Source: Cyprinodon diabolis (lineage: Eukaryota > Chordata > Actinopteri > Cyprinodontiformes > Cyprinodontidae). Taken from it: DNA of 64,000 bases. The position numbers were made by a program, and so were the translations under genes. This document shows positions 35,431-46,730 of this stretch, in pieces (position 1 is the first letter of the stretch; the number at the start of each line of letters is the position of its first letter). The stretch is from NCBI GenBank assembly GCA_030533445.1, contig CM060072.1, positions 28,753,766-28,817,765 on the forward strand. Direction: 5' to 3'. A model generated the notes under the pieces. That model did not search any database and was not told where the DNA came from. It was given only the letters and a program-made list of their open reading frames with translations.

Positions 35431-38400
35431 TTAGTGGGACGACTGGCTCAATCCCTGGCCCTCATGGCTGTGCTTGTCATTGTGGCGCGGTGATTGAGGG
35501 GTGGAGCTCAGGCTGCGTTCATAGACGTGCGTGTCATTGACTGGCTCCTCTTTGATTCGGACCACAGGCCGAGCTCCTTCCGCCTGCTCGGGTGGCTCTT
35601 TGTTCAGTTGGATGTTGCCCTTCTGCAACATGTAATACAAGATGGGGTTGGAACGTGACAGCCGCGGGGAGTCCGGGTTTGACTCGCAGCTCTCGTCCAC
35701 GCCATCATTTTCCTGACTGCTCCAACGAACGGGGCTCTCAGGCTCCTGTTTGATTAAAGTAGGGGGCTCCCGTTTTTGAGCAACGGGCCATGGAACCGCC
35801 TGACGGGTCCACTGGGCTGGGCGGATGGAGTTGTTGCCATCAGGTGGGGTGGGTAGTGGTCTTAGATGATTTGGGAGCCCTGAGTTAAGGGAACCATGGG
35901 GGTGCCAGCTAGGCAGGTGGAAGAAGTTATGATTAGTAGGCTGGCTGAGAATGTTACCATTGGCTTTGCCGCTGCCCTGCAGGATAGAGGGACTGGAGCC
36001 CCCACGCGGCTGCTGGGACAACTCCTTCAAACAGTTGTCAGAGAGTAGCAGCTGTTTCAAAACGTTGAAGCCACGACTCTCTCTGGTTAGAGTTTCACTC
36101 AAAGGGCTCCTCGGTGGAAGCTCCTCCTCTTTCAGACTCCTCTGCTGCTCAGGTTCTACCTGAACAGCAGAAGAGACAGACATATTGGTGTTACCGCTGT
36201 CCACTGCTCTTGGAGAAGTGATATTGTTCAAGCTGTCTGTGTGTTCAGAGCAGATGCGTCTCCTTTTAGGACTGGGATTTGGATAGTCCCTCTGCTCCTC
36301 TTTGACTTGTCTGGATTGGGACTCAGCCTGCATAGCAGCACTGGTATAATAGGTAGCAGTCTGTTGCTTGAGCAGCTGGCTTAGGAGCCCATATTTTGCT
36401 ATGACCTCTGCAGGCCTCGGTTCTGTTTTTAAGTCTGGTTGAGAGTTTGAAAGGGGGCTGTTCTCATAAGCACTTAGTCTCTTTACACTGCTCAATTCCT
36501 CAGACATAGAGAAAGATGACCCTCGCTCCTCTGTAAGCTCTGATTTGACTTTTACATCCAAAGGGGCATCATTGGAGCTGTCACAGAGGCTGGAGGCAGT
36601 GGGGCTCCTCTCAAAGCACCCCCCCTCCATTTCAGCATTTCCTCTGCTACTCCCACTGGGTCTATCTTTGCGGCTGGCTGTAGCACCAGCTGAACCAGTG
36701 CCGAGAAGGAGCTGCAACACAGTGCGTCTCTCCAGAAGATTCTCAATTTGCGAAGAAGGTGGGGATGGTTCCTTACGGCTGAAGGGTGTGCTACTGCCTG
36801 AAGCTCCATCAGACAGTGGTGTAGGGGTGTTCCTTTTGATAGGAGTATTAAGCCTTTCCAATAGGGCATGAGGCCTGCTTTCATTCACCTCCTGACTCAA
36901 CCCTTTTCCAGAGGAGATAGGTGGGGGTGGGGAAGTTGTGCCACACTGAGCCAGATTTTGTAACAGTTTACTGGCACTAAAGGCTGGTTCTGATGCTTTG
37001 TCGGCAGGAAAGGTCTTAGATTTACACAAATCAAGTGGGCTAGACTGGACATGTGGAGAGGGGTGTGAATACGGTGACAGAGCAGCACTTGGGTCACGAC
37101 TGAATGAGTAGAGGGACTGCGACTGGCCTGCAGGCCTTTCAATTTTGCTTTTTGTTGGGCTCTCTTTCCAAATTGACTCTTTAGGTTGATTTCGTGACAT
37201 GTTTGCCATAGTTATATCAAGAGGCAAATCTTGTCTACCTGTGCTCTTTGCCATCTCATTATTCCTGCGCTCAAGAAGAAGTTGCATAAGTGTGACCTTA
37301 GGTTGGGATTTCAGGTCTGGATTTATTTCACGCTCCTTGTTCTTGGATGCAATTTGTCTTGATGGATCTGGCTTCCACTTATTTATTAGGGATTCGGTCA
37401 TCTTGTCCAGTGAGGAAGTGGTAAAGGAGGAGGATGATGAAGACATAGCACATGACACAGAAGATGAAGCCATAGAGGAAGGAGAAAAAGATTTAGTGGA
37501 GGCCTGGGTAGAAGATTGAGGAGAAATTGTTACAGGTGGTGAGGAGAACACAGTGGTAGAAGAAGAGTATGTGGAGGAGGAGAAAGAGGGTGTATTTTTG
37601 GGCACTGTGTCCTGTAAACTGCTGCGACCTCTCAGGGAGAGGTCAATGGGAGAACAGCTTGAGTAGGAGCTCTCAGCATCGCTGCTGTCCTTGGTAGTGC
37701 TCCTCTCATGGACAGAGCACTCACTGTCTGATGTGACTGAGGAAGAGCCACTTTGTGGGAGAATCCCACTTATTTCCTCCACGTGCCCATTCTTGGTCAG
37801 TTGCTTCTGGTTGTTGTGGTTGTTCAGCAACAGCAGGAGCAAGCTGCTGCACGTTTGGGGCGGGCGGGTTGGACGTGTATCAAAGCCTCGCTTTTCCCTT
37901 GAAGGCAGGCTTGAAGCATGTGGGGGAGTGGGTGGAGGGTTCTGAATGTGGTTTCTCTGCAGCGAGGGGCTCTGAGGACTGGTCACGGCTGTTCGAGGGA
38001 GTGTCGTTGTTTTTGAGGTTGTTGTTGTAATTCCATTTTGGGGCGATAATGGGCTTACTTGGTCTGAAGGACCCCCCACACTGGGTGGCCTTTTGTCCTG
38101 ACCATGCTGATGGTTTGCAATGGCAGCCAGTCTTTCACTGGCAGATCTTCCTGAAAGCTGAGCTTTGAGGGCATGCTCCCTTGAGTATTGCTGGAGATGG
38201 GCTTCACTGGACAGAAGTAGGGCCAGTTGACTGCAAGCTACGCTGGGCTTTGGTGAGGGTATGGGACTAGAACGTATTTTAACCATGTTGGCCACAGCCT
38301 TCAAACGTTCAGCGCAGGACACGGATTCGGCCACTGCGGGAGCTGCAGGAGGGGTGGCGCTGTGTGCTGATCTAGGAGACTCAGGCGGCCTGTCTTGACT

Positions 38401-39018
38401 GTGGCCCCGGCGACTATAAGGGCTGCTGTTGTGGTTCTGAAGTTTGCTCTTCCTCATTAGGCCTTTAAGGCGACTTGAAGCTGCGCCGTAAACAGGTAGT
38501 GGCTCTTTATCCGTAGCTGGTGCCTTGGAGGGTGAAGAACACTCACCGGTAGGCTTGTTAGAGTGTTGAGACATTGCTACGCTCTGAAGCCTCGAGCTGA
38601 ATGACTGAAGTAGAGAAGCCAACAGAGTGCTCTCTCCAGCATGTGGAGATCCCTCCATGGCGCCATTCTGCAGGGTCCCCACTTGGCCATTCAGCTCTAC
38701 TGGAGGTGAACTCAGTCTTTGGCTCCCTGAATCATTCCATGCCCCAGAGCGCAACAACCGGGCCTTCTTTAGGTGTTGTGAAGAACCTAGTTTGGGCCCG
38801 TTAGTTTCAGCCTTAATTTTTGTTGGGTCATGGCTTGGTAGTGGTAAAGGCCCACCCACTTTGTTGCTCTGCTCCTGATTGCTGTTTGAAGCCTCAGATC
38901 TCCCACCTGCCGTGGCCCCAGGCCCGGCCACCACTGGATGCATCAGTAAACCTTCCAGATAAGTTAAAACAGCTGAATCCTTGTGTGTCTCAGGGCCAGG
39001 CTCCTCCCCATGAGTCAT
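35431..39018 (-). CDS. nrip1: NRIP1 / RIP140 nuclear-receptor corepressor
   Basis: Single-exon CDS of 1195 codons; human NRIP1 is 1158 aa and is likewise intron-less in its coding part. A nuclear scaffold that binds ligand-bound nuclear receptors and recruits CtBP and HDACs to repress metabolic genes. Start: ATG at 39018 opens MTHGEEPG as in mammals; the two codons before it (TTG, AAC) are open, but a TGA lies in frame at 39028-39030. Visible LxxLL boxes: LEGLL (21-25), LASLL (133-137), LALLL (265-269), a run of six Leu (393-398), LMQLL (577-581), LQLLL (768-772), LSQLL (879-883), LKQLL (987-991); LYYML (1127-1131) is the C-terminal variant box. CtBP-type motif PIDLS at 457-461 and weaker PLDLC at 661-665. 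Several SUMO-type ψKxE sites (IKQEPE, IKEEP). A Ser-rich tract (~478-536) is expanded. LKGLM (~184-188) is a degenerate box. nrip1a versus nrip1b is undecided. Confidence 0.98.
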   Translation of the reverse strand: MTHGEEPGPETHKDSAVLTYLEGLLMHPVVAGPGATAGGRSEASNSNQEQSNKVGGPLPLPSHDPTKIKAETNGPKLGSSQHLKKARLLRSGAWNDSGSQRLSSPPVELNGQVGTLQNGAMEGSPHAGESTLLASLLQSFSSRLQSVAMSQHSNKPTGECSSPSKAPATDKEPLPVYGAASSRLKGLMRKSKLQNHNSSPYSRRGHSQDRPPESPRSAHSATPPAAPAVAESVSCAERLKAVANMVKIRSSPIPSPKPSVACSQLALLLSSEAHLQQYSREHALKAQLSGRSASERLAAIANHQHGQDKRPPSVGGPSDQVSPLSPQNGITTTTSKTTTLPRTAVTSPQSPSLQRNHIQNPPPTPPHASSLPSREKRGFDTRPTRPPQTCSSLLLLLLNNHNNQKQLTKNGHVEEISGILPQSGSSSVTSDSECSVHERSTTKDSSDAESSYSSCSPIDLSLRGRSSLQDTVPKNTPSFSSSTYSSSTTVFSSPPVTISPQSSTQASTKSFSPSSMASSSVSCAMSSSSSSFTTSSLDKMTESLINKWKPDPSRQIASKNKEREINPDLKSQPKVTLMQLLLERRNNEMAKSTGRQDLPLDITMANMSRNQPKESIWKESPTKSKIERPAGQSQSLYSFSRDPSAALSPYSHPSPHVQSSPLDLCKSKTFPADKASEPAFSASKLLQNLAQCGTTSPPPPISSGKGLSQEVNESRPHALLERLNTPIKRNTPTPLSDGASGSSTPFSRKEPSPPSSQIENLLERRTVLQLLLGTGSAGATASRKDRPSGSSRGNAEMEGGCFERSPTASSLCDSSNDAPLDVKVKSELTEERGSSFSMSEELSSVKRLSAYENSPLSNSQPDLKTEPRPAEVIAKYGLLSQLLKQQTATYYTSAAMQAESQSRQVKEEQRDYPNPSPKRRRICSEHTDSLNNITSPRAVDSGNTNMSVSSAVQVEPEQQRSLKEEELPPRSPLSETLTRESRGFNVLKQLLLSDNCLKELSQQPRGGSSPSILQGSGKANGNILSQPTNHNFFHLPSWHPHGSLNSGLPNHLRPLPTPPDGNNSIRPAQWTRQAVPWPVAQKREPPTLIKQEPESPVRWSSQENDGVDESCESNPDSPRLSRSNPILYYMLQKGNIQLNKEPPEQAEGARPVVRIKEEPVNDTHVYERSLSSTPQSPRHNDKHSHEGQGLSQSSH

Positions 39019-39463
39019 GTTCAATACTCAGATCCCTTCTTATAGCTCAGCAATGCTACTGTTAAATGATAGCTGTCCAAGTCATCTGGTTTACAATGGC
39101 AAGCACTTGTTAAAAACCCAAAAGGATATTGTGCTTTAGCAAAGAGAGGATACAAAGCTTTAAGGATGGATACACTGGCTGTATCTGATCCCTTTCTGTG
39201 GCTTAGTGTGGTGAAACAGCAACCATGGCTGCAGGAAATCTGGGGCAGGTGAGCCTCCAAGGCATTGTTGTGTGCCTTTAAATGCTACAGGGTCCCAGGA
39301 AGGCCAACCTTCTTGTTCAGTGGAAAAGTCAGTGGGACTTAACCACAAAGATTTTAGGGATAATACATCCTTGTTGATATCCAGGGAGTTCCTTCAGCAG
39401 GGCTGATGCTCCATTAGTGGCTCCTTAACGCTTTGCAGATCTTGCTGTGAGTAGCAGAGCGAC
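39019..39463 (-). other. nrip1: NRIP1 5' UTR part of coding exon
   Basis: On the minus strand, CTTATTCCTTTAG|GTCGCTC at 39463-39465 is a good 3' splice site 445 bases upstream of the ATG. Vertebrate NRIP1 has non-coding 5' exons spliced to one large coding exon, so this is the likely exon border. The exons further 5' were not identified. Confidence 0.55.
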
Positions 39464-39465
39464 CT

Positions 39466-40348
39466 AAAGGAATAAGCAAGAGAAGGAGAAAAACAAGAAA
39501 TCGTGAGAGAAGCAGGGATTTGCAGTGCACTATATCACATTCATTTCCCCACCTTGTCTGCCATCCCTGTTACTTAGCAACATTTCAGACTGACTGCACA
39601 CGGCTCCTTCTCCTCTCTGCACTCTTCCCTCACAGCCACCCATCAGACGATAAATGTAGATTAGGCTTGATTAGATCCAAATTGAAAATTCAAGCCCAAT
39701 ACCTTGAAAATATTCAGGTCTTGAGCAGCAAGCTTCTCGCGGCAGCATCTTTCAAAAGTGAAGGACCTTATGAGAGCTGTGCATAATCCTTTATGCAGGT
39801 TGTCATTTTAGTGGATTATCTCTCTCTACCACCTCCTGCCTTCTATGCACTTCAGTTACATCTCTCACAGCGCAACCCACGGCCTCCATAGAGCAAAAGC
39901 CAGCCACCCACCCACCCACATACACATCGACAAGCATTTAAACACTCAGGCTTAAACACACCAATGAGCATTAATATGAGGATATACAGTAAGATTCCCT
40001 TTAAATAAAATGTATGTAACGGAAGAGTTTTTTAAATCTTAAAATCCCTTGGTCTTATTAGGTCAGTTCTGCCTCATGCGAAAAACACAGAGGAAACTTA
40101 AAATAGTCTATCTAGTCTAACCATATGGATTTGAATAGAGTAAAGGAAAAGGTTGATTTGCTGTTTTAGAACATCAGGGGGCATAAGGAGGAAAGATGTT
40201 AGTGATGACCTTCACCATTTAGGAGTACTTTGATATTGAATGTGTGTCAAAACATATTAAAGCTTTGTAATCATGGTGAGATTAGCTAAGAGTCTGTTGA
40301 TGATGAGAATGTTGAATTCTGCTTTGTTGCTTTACATCAAGACCAAAC
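39466..40348 (-). other. NRIP1 5' intron or flank
   Basis: No ORF of interest. Purine-rich near 39466-39520. Nothing else recognised. Confidence 0.45.
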
Positions 40349-40352
40349 TTAA

Positions 40353-40862
40353 AGCTACAGTGTGTAACTTTTAGCGACATCTAGCGGTCAGACTGCAGAC
40401 TGCAGCAACACGAACATCTCCCCCCCACCGCTTCTCCCCCCCAACAGTACGGCGAGCGTTACGGGACAAAATGTTTTCCACGATGTCCGCATCACCTACC
40501 TTCTCAAGTGATGAGGTTTGTTTATATAGATAATTTTACAGATAGTATTTCATTAGTCTGTGTAGGGTATAGATTTCATGTAGACTTAAGATAATAAATA
40601 TACCCGTTATTTTTTCTACATTGTTGTGACGTTTTGGCGATCTCGCAATCGCTAGTTTGTTGGCTCTGCGCTGCCGTAGCGCAAAGATGTCTGCCTCCAT
40701 GGCTGCGAGACCCGCTCCTATGTAATTATAAATAACGAATTCTAAGGCAACGCAAATATTAAGGTTAAGAGGCTGAGCTCGTAGATGATGATAAATAACA
40801 TAGTTATGTATAATATATTACATTTCTGACCCTATATCCCTGTAATTATTACACACTGTAGC
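40353..40862 (+). mobile_element. TTAA-flanked inverted-repeat element, copy 3 (variant A)
   Basis: 510 bp. TTAA precedes AGCTACAGTGTGTAAC and follows TTACACACTGTAGC. The interior is nearly identical to copy 1, including the GGGTATAGATTTCATG insert. Confidence 0.85.
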
Positions 40863-40884
40863 TTAAAAAAATTCATCATGGTTT

Positions 40885-41080
40885 CCATCATGTTGAAAAA
40901 ACTAAATCATGTCACAGACTCTGCATTAAACTGACCATATCAATGTGTTTTTTTTAATGGCACCATGTTTTTTCTCCCACAATGTTAACATTTCATCACT
41001 TTAAGAAATAGAAATGTCATGACAGCTGTGCAAAATGAAACTGTATGCAAAATGATAATAAAAGTTGTCTAAGTCCAAGC
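40885..41080 (+). repeat. LINE trailer fragment
   Basis: TGTCACAGACTCTGCATTAA, CTGACCATATCAATGTG and TTTTTTCTCCCACAATGTTA match 26026-26225, which likewise follows a variant A TTAA element. Confidence 0.6.
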
Positions 41081-44000
41081 CTGGTTTTAAAATAAGAATG
41101 GTTTTTAAGCTTATTGAATTATGGATAACAAATCTAAAATGCTTAAATGAAAAAAAAAAATTGAAAGAGAGGAAGTTTTTCCGTTTCCTTATTTATCGAC
41201 ATCTGAAACATGTATAAATTATTTATAGGGAGAACACCTTTTCTCTCTAAAATGTTAGCAAAAAATGAAATCCAAGCTTGTTTCACACCCTGTAAATTAA
41301 GCTCACCTCCCAGACAGGATGATATATTGAAGGCAATATATGTTTTTGTCATTTTTATTATGAAATTAAAGTGGAAAAAAATGGCATCAATTGGATTTGA
41401 TACAAGGAATTCAGAGATTAGAATATTCAGCTAGATCTCCCAGCCCTACAAGGAAAAATATATTTATTATTTTCTGTTGTCAAAAATATTCATATAGAAA
41501 TATAAACTAATTTTCACACATCAGTGTTTCTCAAAGTGAATTAGGGCTTCAGTTTCAGCAGTTATAATGTTTAGCACTAATAAAGACCTCTGCCTGAAAG
41601 GTGGAAAAAAAAAAAAAAAGGTTAGCCGTATACATATAGAAAATATAAAGACAACAATATAATATAATAATAACATAAAACTATATTTCAACATTTTTAT
41701 ATGTATTTATTGTTTCATTTTTAAAGATGTATTTATTGAAATATTTTACTATTTATTGCAAATAATAAAATAATTTTATTATCATTTTCTGACATTTGTT
41801 TTATAAAACTATTTATATACTGTATATATTTTACCTTGTTTTTATTTTAGTATATTGAGAAATGAAAATAAAAAAATAAGCTAAAGATCTTATTTTGAAA
41901 TTCATGGGAACATTTATTTATTTATTTGATGGAATATTCATCATGTATTAGTAAGATTTTTACATCCACCTTGGGTTTTGGTCTTTATGACAGATGTCTG
42001 TGATCCTTTAGCTTAAAATCTCTGATTTAGGAAGATCATGGCTTGTTCATATGAAGAGTCCAGTTTTCACACAAAAAACTACTATGCACGGCGGTGGGGG
42101 CTGATGGCATGGGCTGAACAGAAACCACATAAACACCGGCTTAAAGTTATTGGATCTTTGAATGAAAAAGTATTCAAGACTTCTGCTTCAGACAGAAACA
42201 CTTCAATCAAACCAAGACATCAAAAAACAAGAGGGTGCAAAAATCTAGCAGTAAACAACAACAAAAAGACCTGTGGAACCTTAAAAGATCTGGAAATAAA
42301 TATCTAAAAACTTTAAACTAGATTTAATGGAAAAATTGATACTGTTCTGTTACGCTATATTTATCTGAACTTGTGAAGACCAGATGAAGATAACTGTAAA
42401 ACCCACACAATAACAAATGCACCTCTGTCCGTGTTTTTCAGAAGACCAAAGCTAAATCCACATGTAAAATGTTCTTTACAGTGCTTTTATCCAAGGAGTC
42501 CAAAATGTCTCTCCAATCCAGCATTCATGCAGCCTCAGAATGGATAGTTCCCACATGTGCTCACACTCAATATATTCTGCCATTGTGATAACAGTGAAGC
42601 CAGAAGCCCTTCATTATGATCTGAATCCAAGGGCTAAACTCAAAGGTGTCAAAACTATTAATTTTTATTACTGCAGTAGACGTATAAATCCTTACCAACT
42701 TCCTCAGACTTCATTTTCTTAGTTTTATAACTAATGGTAACAGTGTCATATTTAACTTTGCATCATCTTGAAAAACTATTTATTTTGGTATGTGGTAAAC
42801 AACAAGTTGGGGCAGCACTGAATCCAACCACAAAGAAATTCATTGTCTGTAAGAAACTTATTGTTTTGATGGCTTTTTTTTTTTTTGTTAGAAATAATGA
42901 ATATGAGCCACAACTAACAAGTCTAATTTTAAAATGTAAGGAGTAGAATTAAAAAGTTGTCAAAAAATAATTACTCCAGTAAAGTATAGACAGCCAACAT
43001 TTCTACGTAAGTAAATTAACCAAGTATTTGTACTTAGTTACTTGATGCCTCTGTCTAATCTACCTCACTAGCATGCATTCACACAATGCAGAGCTCTGCT
43101 GATAGGCTCACACTGGAGTCAGGTTTGTTGGCAAAGAAGCAACTGAAAGCTGCAGAAAGTGGCCCTTGAGATCTGGAGTTTGAGACCACGGATCTTTACT
43201 GGTATGAATGGGAGGAAGTAATGAAACAAAGCAAACGTATCACTGTTAGGCAAGAAGTGCTCTGCTGTCAGGAGTTTGTGTGTTTTTAACTTGTTTTACT
43301 GGTTGACTCAAAGATCAGGGGCACCTGTCATGGCAGGCTATTGTCATGAGGGCAGAGGCAGCGACACTGGGGTGCACAATGTGCCAGTTGCTATGACAGT
43401 GTCAGCTGTTCTGCCCTAGTAGACCTCTGCTCTGAACCCTGTCAGCGTGGTTTCCGTGGATACGGGGCACCTCCGACAGTCCTGGCTACATCTTATAAAG
43501 GTTAATTAATACAGAGCTTCCACTCTGGCTCAGCTGCTGTCCTTGTCCTGTCCTGATCTCACCTTTTCTGTCCGCTAAGCAAGCAGCCATTACATGTCAT
43601 ATAACAGGACAACAGCCCTTCATGGTGAAGAAAGGGACCAGGCCTAAAAAAAAAGGTAGCATCAGCCTGTCCAAATCAGGCTGAGCATCGTCTCTAAGGG
43701 TCAACAGAGGGTAAGGGGTCAGGTTTTGTCAATGAGGATGGCTAGATGCCACGTTTAATGCCATCTTGAAAATGAACTGGGATTAAATGCAGGCTCTAAA
43801 CTAGTAACCTTACATTTTAAAAGCTTTTATTTTTAACTTCCTCAAACCATGGTATGCTAGTAACATTCTCTAGATATCCCCAAAGGGAGTCAAGTGATTC
43901 CACCTAGAATGGTCCATCAGCATCAATTACAGTTTAAGAACTTCTCTGAGCTGTTGACCCAATTTTGGTGATGACAAAGAGCCGACCCGGTCACCCTGGA

Positions 44001-44896
44001 CCATCTGACGTCTGTTGTCATGCTAATCTTAGAGGCACTGGATTAGGACTATTTTCCCGCCAGAGGGCTTAACGCTGTTCTACTGGAATAACAGTAATGC
44101 CCCATTTGATCAGTGCTGTAAACATGTACACATGTTTACCTTGACAAAGGCCTGGCCAAATATGACACCACTAGAACTCAAAGTGAGTAACAGGGTAAAA
44201 TAGACATGGAAAGGAATCACTTGCATACTCTCCACTACTAGTGGTAAACCCTTGGACTGACGGTTGAACGGGTCTATGCAGTTTATAGACTATTCAAAGC
44301 CCTACGGTTGCCATTTCACAAAGCAGCATGAAAATATTTAATCCTTCACATTTCACTGAGAAGCTGTTCTCAATTCTTTAAAGGTTTGGTAAAAAGTTAC
44401 AGGCAGTTTCTGTCTGACCTGTAATAAATAATTTTCTCTATCCCTTCATTTAATATAAATCAAGAATAGCTGGTCCCTGAGACTAAAGCTCAAGATTCAC
44501 TAAAATAAAAAATAAAAAAATCACCAAATTTGCGTTGGAGGTTGTTTACTTATAATTATTATTATAATTTTAAGTTATTTATTTAGAGATGGTGAGTCTC
44601 TAACGATCTTCCATAGAGAAAACATACGTGATCCGGATCATCTACAGTTTTTTAAATAAGATCTGATGGTAAAATAGAGTGAATTCAGTGGTTCCCCCTA
44701 GAGCGGGGCTCAGTAATTGCAGGGTGGGGTAGGATGTGTGTTTGAGGGTTGAAATAACTTGATTACTTGATCTGTTATGGAAATCTTTTTTTTTCTCAAT
44801 GCATTAATGGCAAGGATGATATCTGTTAAAAAAAAAAAAAAAAAAAAAAAAACACTTTAAAAGAGGGTCGTTTTTTTGCTTTAGATGACATAATGC
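41081..44896. other. non-coding DNA upstream of NRIP1 coding exon
   Basis: Strongly AT-rich from 41440 to 41960. 43060-44300 looks single-copy and could hold conserved regulatory sequence. A long A-run lies at about 44829-44851. No gene seen. Confidence 0.45.
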
Positions 44897-44900
44897 TTAA

Positions 44901-45398
44901 AGCTACAGTGTGTAATAATTACAGGGATATACGGTCAGAAATCTAATATACTGTATTATACATAACTATGTTATTTATCATCATCTACGAGCTCAGCCTC
45001 TTAACCTTAATATTTGCGTTGCCTTAGAATTCGTTATTTATAATTACATAGGAGCGGGTCTCGCAGCCATGGAGGCAGACATCTTTGCGCTACGGCAGCG
45101 CAGAGCCAACAAACTAGCGATTGCGAGGTCGCCCATTACGCTCGAAAGTAACTACGGCAAGTTGAGAGAGATGACCTGGGACGGTACTGAACACACAGAC
45201 TAATGAAATACTATCTGTAAAATTATCTATGTAAACAAACCTCATCACTTGAGAAGGTAGGTGATCCGTCGTGGAAGACATTTTGTCCCGTAACGCTCGC
45301 CGTACTGTTGGGGGGAGAAGCGGTGGGGGGGAGATGTTCATGTTGCTGCGGTCTGCAGTCTGGACGTTAGATGTCGCTGAAAATTACACACTGTAGCT
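44901..45398 (-). mobile_element. TTAA-flanked inverted-repeat element, copy 4 (variant B, reversed)
   Basis: 498 bp, TTAA at 44897-44900 and 45399-45402. Read on the minus strand it matches copy 2 including the GTAGTTACTTTCGAGCGTAA block. A minus-strand open frame (45114-45341) inside it begins MNISPPPLLPP; the corresponding bases exist in the other copies, but no protein family is recognisable. Confidence 0.85.
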
Positions 45399-45402
45399 TT
45401 AA

Positions 45403-46164
45403 AGGTTGGGAGCGCTAAATTTCACCTGCATACCAAAGTAAAGTTTGGGAAACAATGTTAAAATTAAGAAAAATTTTGTTGATTTTAAATGTATCTAATA
45501 TTTCTATAAGAGGATGACTGGTTGGAGATACATTTATTTTCTACTTTAAATGGCCTCCTACCTCACTTTCAGGTGTTAATGATCATTAGCCTAATTTGAC
45601 CACTGAATACTTGAGATTAGAGTTGTTGTCAGGTAGAGGTCTACATCTGTCTCAGCTCGTCTCTAACTAGAAGTTGGCTCCATAATTTGCTGATCTAGAT
45701 GCATGAGGTGCTACTTCAGGTTCTTGTTTAACTGCCCTTAAAACCTTAATATATCAATTTTATTACTAATTTTCAGTCTAACTTTTGTCCCTGTTTGTCA
45801 GTGAGGTTTCTTTGGGAAAGCCCTATGTCATAGAAGCGATACCATTTTTAGGGAGGGATTTCTTTAACATTTTCATGTTCATGTAAGAAATGGCACTATG
45901 TCTAAAGCCTTTCACCCACCCTTCAGCCGTTTTCTGCCCGATCAGCCTCATCGTGCGTTGTGTAGTGTACAGAGGGTAATGAGGGGCGACCAGCCTCTAA
46001 CAACCACCTCCCTACCAGGAATCGTAAGGTCGGGGGAAAATCAAACATGTTGGAAATTAAGTCGGCCATCGTCAGGTGTTGGTGAGAGAATCCTGCTGAT
46101 GAAGCAGAGCTGCGAGCCGATTCACCAGAACCTCACAGACTGCGCATGTGCAAACAAGGGAGTT
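45403..46164. other. non-coding, nothing recognised
   Basis: A 97-codon plus-strand frame (45898-46191) has no recognisable domain. Confidence 0.45.
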
Positions 46165-46730
46165 CTTCTTCTTCAAGATTTAGTAGAATAGAATAGAAAA
46201 TCCCTTTTAACCAAAAGCTTCTAGAAAGCAAAAAGATTATAGAAAAATGGTCACACAAATGTGGACCGTAGAAAAATGTATAAGAATAAAATAATAGTAG
46301 AGTCAAAATATAAACATTAAAATACTGTACTGTAAAGTGTTTTAACAATATAAAACTGTGCACCTGGAGAATAAATAACCAATATCCAGCTATGGCCATT
46401 TTTACAGTTATGGATATTTAAAAATAGCAGTGACTTTAGAGATGTGCAAATTGACAGCAGCATGTTATTTAACTGACTAAGGTAGAAACTGTGCAAAATC
46501 AGCATGAATGTAAAAACTTATTGAGGTTTTCTATAACCAGTGGTGGTTATAGAGTTTTACAGTTGCTGGAGGAAGGATCTGTGATAATGCTCCCTGGTGC
46601 ATTTAGGGTGCAGCAGTCTGTCACTGAAGGAGCTCTCCAGTTCTGCAACAGCTTCATGCATGGGCTGGGAGACATTATCCAACAGAGATGTTAATTTTGA
46701 GGAGTCCGACCTGCGCCCTCTCTAAGTGCT
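46165..46730 (-). repeat. LINE-derived fossil
   Basis: AGAATAGAATAGAAAATCCC at the left, GGATCTGTGATAATGCTCCC, GGTGCAGCAGTCTGTCACTG and GAGACATTATCCAACAGAGA toward the right follow the order seen in 3' regions of common teleost non-LTR elements. No intact coding frame. Confidence 0.55.

Noticed and set aside
39019..39024. Two extra N-terminal codons for NRIP1 (start at 39024)
   Set aside because: The codon at 39022-39024 is TTG, not ATG. The ATG at 39016-39018 gives the conserved MTHGEE start.
44460..44500. miR-125-like string TCCCTGAGACT, considered because the miR-99a/let-7c/miR-125b cluster is linked to USP25 in human
   Set aside because: The match stops after about ten bases and there is no hairpin partner; no let-7 or miR-99 sequence was seen anywhere in the window.
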